Source of the DNA: Epiperipatus broadwayi
Lineage: Eukaryota > Onychophora > Udeonychophora > Euonychophora > Peripatidae
Assembly: GCA_028023455.1 (NCBI GenBank)
Contig: JAQFVV010000073.1
Span: 851,001-915,000 of the forward strand
DNA length: 64,000 nt
Reading direction: 5' to 3'
Every line of letters begins with the position of its first letter. Within the stretch, counting starts at the first letter, position 1. The notes under the pieces are model-generated. The model did no database searches, was not told where the DNA came from, and was given only the letters and a program-made list of their open reading frames with translations. The translations under genes were made by a program, and so were the position numbers. Below, piece after piece: positions 1 to 12,961 of this stretch.

Positions 1-3
1 TAC

Positions 4-705
4 AACAATTAAGTACCATAGAGCAAATTTTTGCAGCCTTTAAAATTCTATGCAAAAAAGGCCATAAAACTAATCAGGATTCATATAGATTGGTGCAATG
101 TTTGTTGAGTTATAAAGTCACAAACAAATTTTTACACTTTTATATTAATATAAATAGATATAGATACCTTTCAATTATTATAAGTACTTTTATAATTACA
201 CCAGATTTCTAACACTTTCTATTTAAAACTGATTTTTGCATTTTTATATACTGTATAAACTTTCTTTAACTAACCTTTCTTTATAAGATATCCCCTAAGA
301 TATTCCATTTTCCAGCATCTTTATTGCAAATTGTAAATGCATAGATATATTAATTTGATCTGTTAAATGCTGTTTTAATGTAGTTTGCAATTTACTTTTA
401 ATTGTTTATACTTATGAAACATTTTTATTACCTCTCTTAAAATCTAAGCAATTTACAATAAATGCCATTTCTATTTTCCAATCTTTCCTCTTTTTTTTTC
501 AATATTTGTTAATTTATCTAAATATATCTTTGTTTTATATATTGTAGAATACAGACATTTAAAACAATTAAATACCATAAAGCAAAAATTTACAGCCTGT
601 AATATTTTATGTAAGAAAAGAAGGAAAATTATTTACGATTCATCTACGTTGGTGCAATGTTTGTTGAGTTACAGAGTCACAAATAAACAAAATTTCACAT
701 TTTGC
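4..705. repeat. Pair of diverged direct repeats, about 140 bp each
   Basis: The stretch at about 4-150 recurs in the same orientation at about 563-705. The best conserved part is a block reading ggtgcaatgtttgttgagtt followed by a-a/c-agagtcacaaa, and both copies begin with aacaatta-a-taccata. The two copies differ by many substitutions, so the duplication is old. No coding sequence is visible. This is probably a dispersed interspersed repeat rather than a local duplication, but its family is not recognised. Confidence 0.6.
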
Positions 706-1292
706 ATTGTATACATAACAAAGGCTTTAAATATAATTTATGCAATACTATTTATATCAACAGTAGTAGAAAACATGTACATTTTACTAAGTACTTAGGT
801 TATAAATTGAAGTTTGAAATAGGTGGAAAATCAGGAGTAAAATAAGTTATTTGTTCTTGAAAAACATTGTAAGCACATCCACGTGATGATTTTGTGATTT
901 TATATTTATATAATTAAATATTTGTTCGGCAGAGTAGACTCATGAAAATAAGAGCTTAAAGTTCTTTCATCAACATCTATCTGGCAAACGTAAAATATAT
1001 CTGTTTGGCAAGTGAGTGCAACTATTATGTCAAACCCATCACTATGTTGCTTAAACATCACATTTCTTCAATAACAGATTATATAATTATTATTCCAAAA
1101 TTGTATAAATATAGCCATATTACTTTATAATTACTAAACTGGAAACAATTTTTTCTACTTAGATTTTACATTAATATTTTATTCATTTGTATATATATTA
1201 ATCAAAATATTCTAGAATAATTAATAAAAAATTCCTAAATAAAATATAAATAAATTTTTTATATTGCCAGCTTACAGCATTTTTGCCATCTT

Positions 1293-1725
1293 GAATATGT
1301 GATATCTAAAATATCTTCATTTAATATTTCTGATATAAAATATGATGATTCAGGATATAAGCAAATTAATTAAATAACCATGACATTTATCTGATAATAA
1401 TATTGCATGTATTAAAAAAGATAAAAGTGGAAAATTGTGTTTGATGTATAAATATTTATATGGAGAAAAAGTTCATCAGCAAATTGAAAAATTGAAATTA
1501 ATAGATACTTATTCTGTTGATACATTAAGAATAAAGTTTATTAACTCTACACTTAGTTTACATAATTTTTTGATAGGAAGTTGGATTTATCTGTTTATCC
1601 ATTAGCTGCAATTTTGTCAAGGATTTTTCAAAATTTAAAAATGCATAAATTTAAATTTACCTATTTTTGGAGGTTTGTTCCAAGGTTTTTGCAAGATGAA
1701 TTCGGTTTGTTATATAATCACATCT
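1293..1725 (+). pseudogene. Possible decayed coding stretch, unidentified
   Basis: Three successive open pieces in different plus frames read like protein rather than AT noise: about 1293-1373, 1411-1602 (contains KLCLMYKYLYGEKVHQQIEK) and 1577-1732 (contains DLSVYPLAAILSRIF). They are joined by frameshifts and stops. No start codon, splice site or family is recognisable. It may be an old retroelement fragment or a host pseudogene. It may also be chance: AT-rich DNA gives K/L/I/Y-rich open frames easily. I see no known domain. Confidence 0.22.
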
Positions 1726-2196
1726 TCATTTGATTTGGTTAAAAAGATTGATTAGCTTGTTTTGTATGTTCATGATAGATTATTTAAATTATTTTTTTTT
1801 CCTTTCTATTGCTAATCAAGATGGCAAAAAATGCCATAAGCTGGTTATAGCAAAGATTTTAATTGTATTTTACATAGGAATATTGATTTTTTTACTATTT
1901 ATTTTAGAAGGTTGTTAAAATGAGAAACTTACTCTTTCCTGACATATATAATCTGAATTTGTGCAATAATATGCCGATTTAAAATTCAGACTTGCAATGT
2001 CATTAAGCCCTAAATTCAGATACCATCAATAAATGTTAATTTACTTAAACAATAAGCTCTAACTGTAACTGTAACTCTTATGCTTTTAAAATAATTATTG
2101 ATGGTAAAGTGCTTGTCTATTTTATAACTATGTGTGAAGAATGATTTCCTTTCACAATATTTCATATGTGTATAAATAGCTTTATTATAAATTATT

Positions 2197-2243
<47 letters not shown>
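2197..2243. repeat. Compound (AC)n(AT)n microsatellite
   Basis: An (AC)n run is directly followed by an (AT)n run. Any open frame through it gives a Y/I/C/V repeat and is not a gene. Confidence 0.9.
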
Positions 2244-3060
2244 ACATAAATAACGTAATATTAGTATTATTATATTATTTATAAGAGTGTTGTTGTCAAT
2301 TCTGTTTCTCACTTTTATCTTATTATCTCCACATACTTTAGAATTTTAATGTATATTTTAAATATCAATTTTATCTTTTTTGATTATTAAATCCTATTTT
2401 GTTATTTTATTATAGATCTGTAATATTAAGAAGATATAATGACAGTATTGTCAACAATTGAAGATAATTTAGATAATCTTGACTCAGTTTAATGGACTTT
2501 TTATTTCACTCAAGCTTATTAAATATTTGATAGAAAGTTAGCTTGAAAAGCTTTAAAAATGTATTGCGTTCTTCTATCCTTTTTTTTATATTTCGCTTTT
2601 ATTAGAATCTTTTTGCTTATAAAGCATTTAAATTTGTAAAATGAAAGTCTTTAAAACTTAGATAGCAAATGAAGTATTTACTGCATCAAAATGGTTTTTA
2701 TAATCAGCGATTTCAACATTCATTTTTTTTTTACTTATTTATTGTAAAGGTTTTACAAAGATAAAATATTTCTAGATTTAAGAATCAGGTAGAGTATAAC
2801 TGTCATATTTAAATAATCAATTGTTTTTTTAACTTTTAAGAATTAATCCAAAAATCTTTTTAGTTATTTAGCTAACCACTTTTACCATTCAGTTAAATAC
2901 TCAGCGCTTTTGATCTTTCATTAATATTTTTTGATATATTATTGTAGATTACTGTTTATATGCTTTTAAACACTAGCCTTTCTCATGATTTTACAAATTT
3001 AATATTACTATAATTTTTTATATATCTAAAAATGTTTGTATAAACATGATGGCAATAGAA

Positions 3061-3155
3061 TGGTGGTCGAGAGGTCAGCGACAGCTGCTTTACAAGCAGT
3101 TGTCACGGATTAGCGGGTTCGCTTCCCGGTTGATGCTATGACACATGAGAAAAAA
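3061..3155 (+). repeat. tRNA-derived SINE head, copy 1
   Basis: The sequence has a tRNA-like A box (tggtcgagaggtcagcg) and a B box (gggttcgcttcccgg), the internal RNA polymerase III promoter elements, about 50 bp apart. It has an anticodon-arm-like hairpin (ctgc ... gcag). There is no acceptor stem pairing, so it is not a working tRNA. It is followed by gctatgacacatgagaaaaa, a tail shared with a minus-strand copy at 32562-32664, and the shorter gctatgacac part is shared with the copy at 8351-8402. Shared tails with different tRNA-like heads are what a SINE family shows. Confidence 0.65.
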
Positions 3156-3669
3156 TTATAATTACTCATATGTAACATATAAATTAAGAAACAATGCATG
3201 GTATACTACAATAAATAACCATTGACTAAATATTGAGAATAAATATTAATGTTATTGTCAATTAGTCATCTAGATTTGAATGATTGAATGTATTCATGTA
3301 CGATTTCAATTTTGTCTGAAAAGAGTGTTTTTACCAGATATGGATTAATCACATTCATGGATCTTTAAGCTGCTGATTACAATATGTATGCATATACATT
3401 TAAAAATAAAAAATAATTGAAAAAAATAATAAAAGATTTTGATTATTATTTAAAAATTTGGATAAATATATTAACAACTTAGCCATAGGAAAAATAAATT
3501 AATGCTATGATTTTATGCATACAATCTCATATATATATTTACCTTGACAATGGCGGATGCTAGTTCGTCAAAATATCGGTATATAATAGAAAATAATACA
3601 TGGTTTTACCCAACAAAATAATTTATATATATATAAATATAATTTAAACAATCTTTATATATATATTTA

Positions 3670-4440
3670 TTACTTTTAGTGGCAAAGACATTGGTATATA
3701 GTACTAAGAGACTCTCTGATGTTAGCCATTTCACCAAGATCTCTCTTCTACTAAAAACGGTGCTGCTTAATGATCATTTTGGTCACAATATTAATAATAG
3801 AGCTTTTTATATAAGAAAAAAAGATTTTGATATTTCAGAAATTAAGACAGTTTTGCCATATATAAAGAGAGTAACTAATAAAATTGGTAATGTTTTAAAG
3901 AAAATAATATCCACACAATTTATACTACATTTAAAAAAAATAATGAAGTATTTCCATGCCATAAAGAAATAATTCCTTTGGAGTGTCATGGTGCATATAA
4001 AATTCCATGTGGTTTGTACACATCCATACATTGGACAGACCATCATAAAGTCAAAATAAGATAGGAAGACAACATTTTGGAAGTTAGAGAAAAATCCAAT
4101 TTATCAGCCATTTATTCATACATTAAATTAAATAACCATGATTTAATAAAATATAATCTGAAAAAAAATGAACAATATGATTAGAGACTGCTACGAGAAC
4201 GTATGGAGATTTTTTAAAAGGGCTAAGAGCATAAATGAAAAATGTGGATAGAAAAAAAATAACCGTACTTGGAAAAAGCTATTAGAGCATAAAATATTTT
4301 TAAAACTTCTCAACCAATGTAGAATAAGGAGATAATAACAGAAAAAAATAACTAATTTAAATCTCATCACACATATTCTTATGATTTGAGAAAGAAGAAG
4401 CCCTGAGAAAAGTGTTTGTTATTGTACTGAAACATTGAAA
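3670..4440 (+). mobile_element. Penelope-like element, C-terminal linker and GIY-YIG endonuclease, decayed
   Basis: The open frame at 3679-3972 begins TLVYSTKRLSDVSH after two residues and ends in LPYIKRVTNKI. This matches the segment just after the reverse transcriptase of Penelope-like elements, where an LPYIKG-type motif precedes the nuclease. After frameshifts come HGAYKIPCG (codons 3987-4013) and YIGQT (4027-4041), the two halves of a GIY-YIG endonuclease. Further on (about 4085-4200) are pieces resembling the helper region (NLSAIYSYIKLNNHD, RLLRERMEIF). The reverse transcriptase proper is absent upstream. At 4385-4440 there is a gaagaagccc ... ctgaaacattg stretch like the degenerate hammerhead/pLTR end of these elements. 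The copy cannot make an active protein. The family call is from motif order and is fairly secure. Confidence 0.72.
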
Positions 4441-5047
4441 CATCAGATATTTAGCTATTTTTACTACACAGAATCTCCTGGAAATAATACTATGATTTCA
4501 TTTATCTGTGAGAATATATATAATGTAATTATAGTCCAAATAATGGTAAATAACAAAATACATTCCAATATAAACTTTAATCAATAGTAATAATTTCAAT
4601 TATATTCATAATTATTTTCTACTAAATGGACATAATATAATCATTATAGAAATTGTAAATGTAAATTTAATTTTGATATGACAAGAATTAAGATTTTAAA
4701 TCAAGAAAGAAATAATATAAAAAAATAAAAATTAAAAAGACATTTTTTATTAATCATTATAAAAATATGATAATAAAGAGAGAATCAGTGAATATTAAGA
4801 TTAGTAAATTATGGAATACATAAATTGACATGTGATTTCTGTTTGATGCTGTTTTACTTCATTTTGAAATTGAGTCAGTTTAGTAGAAAATGATTATGAA
4901 TATAATTGAAAATACAGTACTACTATTGATTAAATTTTATACTGAAATTTATTTTGTTATTTACTGTTATTTGAAATATAATTACATTTTATTACAATAT
5001 TTTTATTAGCTGAAATTTATTGTGTTACATATATATATATATATATA

Positions 5048-5061
5048 TGGTTTTTAAATTT

Positions 5062-5099
<38 letters not shown>

Positions 5100-5111
5100 A
5101 AATTTAAAAAC
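5048..5111. repeat. Perfect short palindrome around (TA)n
   Basis: The arms read ggtttttaaatttaaaatta and its exact complement, and they flank a (TA)n run. It could form a hairpin or cruciform. It may be a tiny fold-back element or a simple-repeat by-product. Confidence 0.7.
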
Positions 5112-5992
5112 CTATTTCTTTTGAGCATCTATTGCAGTTTAAGTTTCTTAAGGATGATCTTTGAAATGTCTTTTCTCATATATTTCCAGACTATCTGACC
5201 ACATACACATATATATAAATATATGTATAATCATTATTTTAAATAAAATTTATTGAAAATTTGTAATTGCATGCAGACAATACACTGTTATTATTATCTT
5301 CATTTAAATGTGCATTCTAAAAAAATAGCATACTGGTATAATAAATTAGACTGAGTAATTAGATTATTATGAAAATGAACTGATAACAGTCAATAGACAG
5401 CAAGTTGAATAATAAATCAGAGTCATTTGCATACATTTAAAATGCACAGGTATTCAAAAACTGCTTAGCATAAGTAAAAGACTGATTAAAATAAAGTTAA
5501 TACATCACCTGATACATGATCATATTGTGCATGTATAAATTACTAGTTAATGAAAACTAAAGATATATGAATTACATTTATATATGGATAGTTTGTCTGG
5601 ATAATTTATCCCCAGACATCAAATGATTATTAATCACTTTACCAACTAAAATGAACTGTACTATTATTTTCATTTATTATTATTCTCATCTCACTGTAAG
5701 TAAATAAACTTGTTATTGAGTTTTAAAGTTTGTCTTAGTGGTACTTTATTTTAATTTTGATTTGTTATCCAGCTGGTGTTATTTAAAAATACTCCTGAGT
5801 ACACAGAAAATTGTGTTTTCTATTATACAAATGCAGCTTTTTAAAAATACAATAAATTCCATCTATTAAATTTAATAGTAAGTAAATTTATGAGCCTTAA
5901 TTAGCTATAGAAATAATAAGGTAGTAGGAAGTATCTCTAAAACAGCTTCTCTTCCTCTTGCCTTTTTTATTTTTGCTTTTCTAATATATAAT

Positions 5993-6096
5993 ATATAATA
6001 ACCGCATTCCACTCTTTTTACACTTTGAAGCAAAATATATTTATTTATATTTATATTGCTTCGAAGTGTAAAAAGAGTGGAATGTGGTTATTATAT
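5993..6096. repeat. Palindrome with about 41-bp arms
   Basis: The left arm at 5993-6033 is the complement of the right arm at 6056-6096 with about two differences, around an AT-rich loop of about 22 bp. The core arm sequence includes gcattccactctttttacac. It looks like a small fold-back element. No ribozyme core was found in it. Confidence 0.75.
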
Positions 6097-8350
6097 GTTA
6101 AGTATCTTTAAAAACGTAGTGTTATTAATTTTTATTTTACTTGTGAATGTGTTTGGTACTCAATATACTTTACTGCAGTGATGGAATAGGAAACTCAAAA
6201 TTAAAAGTTTCCAGATCAATTTATTGAATTGATTGAAACTGACTTATTACTTGAACATCTAAATGTCACATGATCTTCTAAAACAACTAACTTCAATTTC
6301 TTATTTTAATTTATTCAGTATTCTTTTTGTGTGTGTGTGTATTCATGTTTATAAATATAAACATATACATTCATGTAAAAATGGAATATACTCTTTTAAT
6401 TGTGTATAATGAAAGTAATATTAAAAATCAATATTCTTTAATTATTATTTCTGGCATTGATTACATTTTTCCAATTTATAAAGATGTTTGTGCATAAACA
6501 CAGCAGAAACACATTAAACAAAACAACTTTATTTATTTTAAGTTACTACATTTATTTCCTTTTTTATTCGAAAATCAATCCAGAAAACTGTATTTTGTGG
6601 ACATTCTTTTTATCATTGGAAAAACTTCTGGGGGGAAAGAGACTGCAATATTTTGATAGGATTCAGATAAATTATTTTACATCTGGATTTTAATAGAAAT
6701 AATTTTATATATGATTATAAATGAATATTTTTATTAAATGTATTTTATCGTTGTTTATTCATGAGTTTGAAACTTGGAAGGTAAGTATGAGAAAATTTAA
6801 TATAGAGATTACAAACCACATAGCCAAATTTGGAGAGATGTATATTAAGAACAAGGAAAAGTTAAATGTAAAACAGGTGTGAGATATCAAATAGATATTC
6901 CTGAAATCATTGAAAAAATTAAAATACTGAAATGAAGTTAGGCTAAATGTTATGATATAGGACATAATATTAGATGGACAACTGAAATTCTAAAACTGGA
7001 TCTCTGAAAGATTATAACAGATATGGAGAGAGATCACATATGAGATAGTTAAATGAGAGCATAAAAGTTGTTCAAAATGACGTGGAAAACCTATGTATCA
7101 AAAAGTAAATCAAATTAAGAGAGTCATTCATGCTGCATTAAAGCAATATGAATGATGAAACAATATAAATGATGTAATGATATTGCCCATAATATTGTAA
7201 AATAATATAAGCTATTGGCAACTTATATACGAATTACATTTGTTTTGCTGCAAACATTTTATCTTTAACTTAGAAACTCTGCTTTCTATAATTTACTTTC
7301 TTTTAATCGATCAATAAACCATTTACATAGTCGAACAAACTCAAATACAATAAATTATCAAATTATCTTTAAACCAAGTCAAGTTTAGATTTTCTTCAGC
7401 CATATCAAATTAACGAAAATACATTGATTTTAAGTCAAGGGTTCTAATAAAAAAAATTTTATTCACCAAAGCAAAAAAAAATATTTATTTTATTTTATTT
7501 TTGACTACATATTATTTTAGACCAATATTTATTTAATTATTTGTGGATAAATAAAACCCACACATTTTTACATATTACTACGATCAATAATACTTTTAAC
7601 AAATATTTACTTCCTTGTATGTTTTTTTTTTTCCAAGTATTTGCCTTAAATATAGAAGAAAAAAATTACAGTATAACCCTACCACAGAAAAGAGTACTCT
7701 TAAATAAGTATATCCATTATATCTTCAGAAAAAAGATAAAGACAAAAATGTTAAGAAAAGTTTGCAATAAACCAAAGTATATAACACAAATGTATCCACC
7801 TAGATCATAAGCTGATCCCAAACCCTATGTATTTAATATTATGCAATACTAATATTTCATTTATGCAGAATATCTTTATTTTTTAAAAACATTTTCATAT
7901 TTTGCTAATTATAAATTTGATTTTATTTCATCCTCCATCATATTTTTATGATAAAAGCAATTAATATTGTATCATTTTAGAATATCTTTATGATAATTTT
8001 TATAGTGCTAGAAGGGTGCTTCCTTTATGAAAAGTGTAATCAAGTTCAATATAAATAAATAAAAATTTAAGGAGTCTGTTATTATCCAAAAACCTCATTT
8101 GCCTAATTCATTAACAATAATCTTTCACAATAGAAGATTCATCACAATCAGTTAGTTGAAAAGCATATAAATCTAACTAAATACTATATATGTATCAATG
8201 AAAGATTTTTGTCTATCATTTGCATGATACAAGGTTCAAATATAGCTATTACAAATTCTTAAAATTATTTGTAGATATTAAGCCAAAATTATTCAATTAA
8301 ATTGGTAACTAAGTATTTAACTATTTTTAGGTAAATGATTAAACAAAAAA

Positions 8351-8402
8351 GCAAGTTGCCCAGGTTGCAGGTTCGCGTCCCGGCCGATGCTATGACACTT
8401 TA
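8351..8402 (+). repeat. tRNA-derived SINE fragment, copy 2
   Basis: A good B box (ggttcgcgtcccgg) is followed by ccgatgctatgacac. The ending matches that of the copy at 3061-3155, but only the 3' half of the tRNA-like head remains. Confidence 0.6.
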
Positions 8403-11400
8403 AAAAAAAAAAGCAAATATTTTACAACCTCACCAATGAACTATTCATAAACCATTTTCTTCCCTAATGGAAGGGTACTGAAGAAACCTTTGACCTGTGA
8501 TAATCTATACTGAGAAAGAAAGTTTGATTGATCACTTCCATGCTAAGTTATTATAAAATAGAAATTTAAAAGAGATATCATGGTTATAACTTTACTGTGA
8601 AATTTAACTTGATACCTTCTCATATTAAACATTTTAGATGTAATAATACTTATTAAAATTTGTTTGTAAAATGGTGTTGTGATCATTTCAGCAAAGTTTT
8701 GGTTATTTCATTAAGTTAATATGATTAAGATAAACATAGCACATTTTTATTAATTATTGTTGTTGCTCCTTTCATCTTTTTTGCAACTTTAATGAACAAG
8801 TTGGTAAACTATGCCCTATAGCTATTGAAAATATTAACATTATATTATGAATATGATCAGTTTCTTGTTCATAAATTTTTGAACAATACATCCATTATGC
8901 TATTATTAGCATTCTCAATATAAAATAAGTCAATATTTTATGAGATCTAAGGTTGCAGATCAATAGACAGATAATAAATTAATATACTCTATATTTGAAA
9001 AATGCTGGCATTTAAAATAGGTTCTATTTTAACATATTTGTGGAGAATTTCACACTTATTTTGTCTAACTTTAAAAGCTCCTAATCACCAAAATTAATTT
9101 TTTGAACTTTTAAATTATTCAAGGTAATAAAATAAAAAGTCAAAGCTAATGGTTTTCCAACTTGTTTTTGGTTTTTTTCTCTGTGATTTCCCAATAACTC
9201 TTTAGTGGTTGATATTCCCCAGATAATAAATACTATTTAAAAAAATAAAAAAACCCCACGGGCCCCCCACGGCCGGAAAGGTGGGGGGGAAAAAGGAGCC
9301 AGGGAAAAAAAAGGGGAGGGAAAAAGGAAAGAGGAAAAATAAGTTATGAACTTTTATTTAAGAATTATATTGTGAATTAGAATAACTTATTTTTGGTAGT
9401 GATAATATTAATACTAATCTGATTAAAGAAAACATGTACTGCAAATAATAAAATTAATATAAATAACTTAAAAGCAATAGGAATATCGAAACATTGACTA
9501 ACAAAAAAAATTATAAAATGAGTGATTTATTAAATCTGAAAAAATAGTGGTCCAGTTATTTGATGATTAGGATCAATATAGATTCTTTTTTAAGGTATTG
9601 AAAATAGCATATGGACTTAAAACACAATATCAAAAGCCCTTTAAAATAATATCACAAGTTTTTTAAAAGATAATAATGATGAAATTGTAAACACATGGAG
9701 GACATGTTTGTATCAACTTTAATAATATATTCATCTTATTAACATATTAAGATTCTGGAAAGTCTATACTTGAGGAATTAAAACAGTTCTTTATATATTT
9801 AATATTAAAAAAAAAACATCTGTTATGATAGGATTTCTAGAAAAGTACTAAAATATAGTTTTGATATAATAGCTTCAGAAATATTAAAACATTTCAAAAC
9901 TACATGGATCCAGAAAATTATATTACATACATTTAAGGATGGTTCTGTTGTTTTTAATTAATAAAAATATTGGAAATAATAAAAATGACTATAGTAATTA
10001 TTAAACAATATATATGTCTAATCAAATTTTATTGAAAAGAGTGCCTTCCATCATAGATAAATGTTTATTAATCTAAGAAGCACACATGTTATATAAACTG
10101 CAGAAGCTATATACCTGAAAACTATTAATCTCTCAGTTAAGGCTGAGCTCTTTCAATGTTCCATTTCTCATAATCATGGCCATATTAAAAACTGTCATAT
10201 TGTTTGTATTAGACTTAATATATGCAAATTAAATGCAAATGAGTTAGGTTGTCCATTTTTTAGAAATATTGAAGCAGGTGTCACATATGTTTATTGTGTA
10301 ATTATTGCCATTGATAAAATATGCTTCTTTTATTTTTCTTTTTAATCATTTGTTTTTATACACACAATTCTGGAGTTGGAGGGAATGAAGTCATGGCCAG
10401 TCTTCTTTTAGATGTTCGAAAATGTATAAATATAGCCGTTGTTTTTCTATGCCCTTTTATATGTGTACATGCGTTGAGTTGCTCTGTTGTTAATTGTTGT
10501 CTTTATCTCCCCATAACATATGGCATGTCATCCGGGTTGAAGGCAGGTATGCTATAAATGACCTGAGGTGTTTGGGTGAGGTAGATTTTATCATTTGCTT
10601 TATGCAGCATGTTTATTTGTGAATATAGAAGTTCTATACAGCAAATACAATAAAACAGCTAAAGAAAATATTTAATTGCATATTTTTAAAATATAGTTTA
10701 AATACTTGTTTCAGTGTAAACGTTAGAAAATCCATTGTTTGAAAAAAATTATTTACATTGTATAGCAACTGCTACATGATGGTGAAAAAGAGAAATATTG
10801 ATACTAGTAATGAAAATATATCATTTGAAATTAGATAATCAGAAATCGGTATTATAATAGTCACAAGAATAATTGTTTTGGCTTTATGAAACAAGTATCA
10901 AGATATTACAAAAGATTGCTAATAGATTTTTAATTTAAAGCAATTGAGTGAAGATAAAACTTTATTTTCTTATATTACGCTGATATTTTTAAAGTTTTAT
11001 TAGCTACTTTAATATTTAGAAAAAATATCAGATGCTCTATCAATTATTTATAATAAAAAATACTCTTTAGTTACTTTTAGTTTAAATGGACATCATCTTG
11101 AAAATGGACATTCGTTTAATGAGAGATAGAATGTTGAGTTACAACATTGAATGGTTATTTTTCAAAACATATAGAAAACATGGGAGTCTATATTATTATA
11201 ATATAAAAACACCAGAAAAGAATTCATTTAGATATGCTTTGTACTATTCTGAAAATATAGTGTCAAAATCATAGTACCAATAGGTATGTTTTGTTTCTGG
11301 ATGAGATGATGCTAAGTTTACAATTGTAAAGCTGTATTATCATTAGTATGGGCATAAGGATGTAAGAGTTTCTTCCAAAATAAGACATAACTCAAAAATA

Positions 11401-11518
11401 AGCCCTAGCATGATTTTTCAAGATGCAAACCCTACTCAAATATAAACCCTACTTAAGATTGTTAAACAAATGAATGAATTTCATTCATCCATTAAAACAC
11501 ACAAACATATTCAATTAT
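8403..11518. other. AT-rich spacer
   Basis: Nothing was recognised apart from the G/C patch at 9252-9345. An open frame at 10321-10557 with a hydrophobic start has no recognisable family or splice context, and I do not call it a gene. Confidence 0.5.
9252..9345. other. G/C-homopolymer-rich patch, possible assembly error
   Basis: Within long AT-rich DNA there is an abrupt stretch of about 90 bp made of C runs, then G runs mixed with A runs (for example ggtgggggggaaaaagg). No element, repeat or coding pattern is seen. The composition is unlike everything else in the window. A mis-called read or polishing artefact is the simplest reading. Confidence 0.5.
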
Positions 11519-12352
11519 ATGACGGGGAATCAAAAGTAACCAGAATTTTGTAATAAAAAAACGTATATTTATTTTTACATATTGTAAATTGAATTTCATT
11601 CAAAAATAATCTATTTAATGTAATGCACTGATCTAAATGTGTTTTTCACCTTTTGGAGTATTCTGGAAATACTTGCAAAGTAATGTCTTTTAATGCCTCT
11701 ATCACTTTTTTTCCCTACTTCTAAACCCCCCCAAAAAAAATATTGACATAATTTTTCATTCGAGAGATTAAAAAAAAGTGACATGGAGCAAGATTTAGTA
11801 AATGTTTTGGATGGGTAAGATGGTTCATGCTAAATTTAATTAAAAATTGTTTCACAGTCAAGCCTTATATGCTATCATGATAAAACATGCACTTCCCATT
11901 TTGCCACAAAATAAGATGTTTATGTTTTATCGCATCACACAAAATTTTCAGAACTTGTAGGTTTTAATATCTGATCATTATGAATGAATTTTGAATGAGC
12001 AATGCTATTTGCATACAAAAAAATCAGCATTGTCTTGACAATTGAATTTACTCTGACCTTTTTTGGGATGTGATGAATTCAACATTTCCATTAAACCAAT
12101 TGTAAATTTGTGTTTTTTCAGAAGCTGTTTCAAGTCATATAACTGTTTGCCCTGCCATTTTTCTTAAAGGAAAATAGAATTTCCCATTGTTCCCACTTCT
12201 CAGTCATTACAAAAATTGATATATAGAGGAAATGCACTATACAAAAAAAAAGTGCTATATGTGACTATGATTTCACATGATGACATCATTGGGAAGTGAT
12301 GCAGATGGTATCCTGAAAAATGTATTCTGGTTATTTTTGGGTTCCCCCTCAT
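11519..12352 (-). mobile_element. Mariner-like DNA transposon, dead copy
   Basis: The terminal inverted repeats are about 31 bp. The left end (11519-11549) starts atgacggggaatcaaaagta, and the right end (12322-12352, read on the minus strand) starts atgagggggaacccaaaaat; both continue into accagaat. Read on the minus strand, the interior gives FLIKFSMNHLTHPKHL followed after a few residues by LAPCHFFLF. This is the mariner transposase block that normally reads LAPxDxxLF before the last catalytic aspartate; here the D is H. Stops and frameshifts break the frame throughout. At about 830 bp it is shorter than the usual 1.3 kb, so there are internal deletions. The family call rests on both the ends and the transposase block. 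Confidence 0.75.
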
Positions 12353-12961
12353 AAAATAATGAATATATAAATAAATGTAAATGCAAATAATATATTTGAA
12401 TAAATGTATATTTATTGTACTTGAATAAATGTAGACTCTGTTCATGAAAAAATAGGCCATCCTCTAAAAATGTCTTAAGGCGTCTTTTGGAGCAAAAATT
12501 AATAGAAGACCCAGTCTTATTTTTGAGGAAACACAATATAAAGAAAGAAAATTAGTATAAAAAACATTTTATAGTAAACTTTAAAATGGTTTAATAAGAA
12601 ATATAGATATAATTTATGTTATAAAAATAGCTGAAAGATAATCTAAAATAGTATAATATTACCATATTTTATGATATAAATGGTACAATTAAAAGCTACA
12701 ATTAGGGAAAATGTCAAAAACTTTCAGAAAGGAAAGTTTATTAAAAAATGATTTCAATTCAGCAACATAAAAGCCTTCATCTGAACAATGTAATAGATGA
12801 GCATAAGATATATAGATGAATGTACTTGTAATAAATGTTGGTATAAATGATAAATATATTTCCAATATATATGTACAATTACGACAGACAAAAATAAAAC
12901 ATGGCCCTTATTTCCAGGAGGCTGTAAAGTCCCCAACCAAGGCAGCGGTTGGTGGCCAGAG

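Larger units (their letters stand above)
150..3057. other. AT-rich spacer
   Basis: Apart from the repeat pair and the possible decayed coding stretch listed separately, I see no gene, RNA or element here. A (CA)n-(TA)n dinucleotide tract lies at about 2197-2243. Confidence 0.5.
4441..8350. other. AT-rich spacer
   Basis: No gene or element was recognised other than the two palindromes listed. The small open frames (for example 6457-6693 and 7541-7810) lack any recognisable domain and look like AT-rich chance frames. Confidence 0.5.

Noticed and set aside
3061-3145. Functional tRNA gene
   Set aside because: A and B boxes and an anticodon-like arm exist, but the acceptor ends do not pair and the tail recurs elsewhere, so it is a SINE.
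10321-10557. Small secreted or membrane protein
   Set aside because: The frame starts hydrophobic, but no family, splice sites or conserved motif is visible, and T-rich DNA often encodes such stretches.
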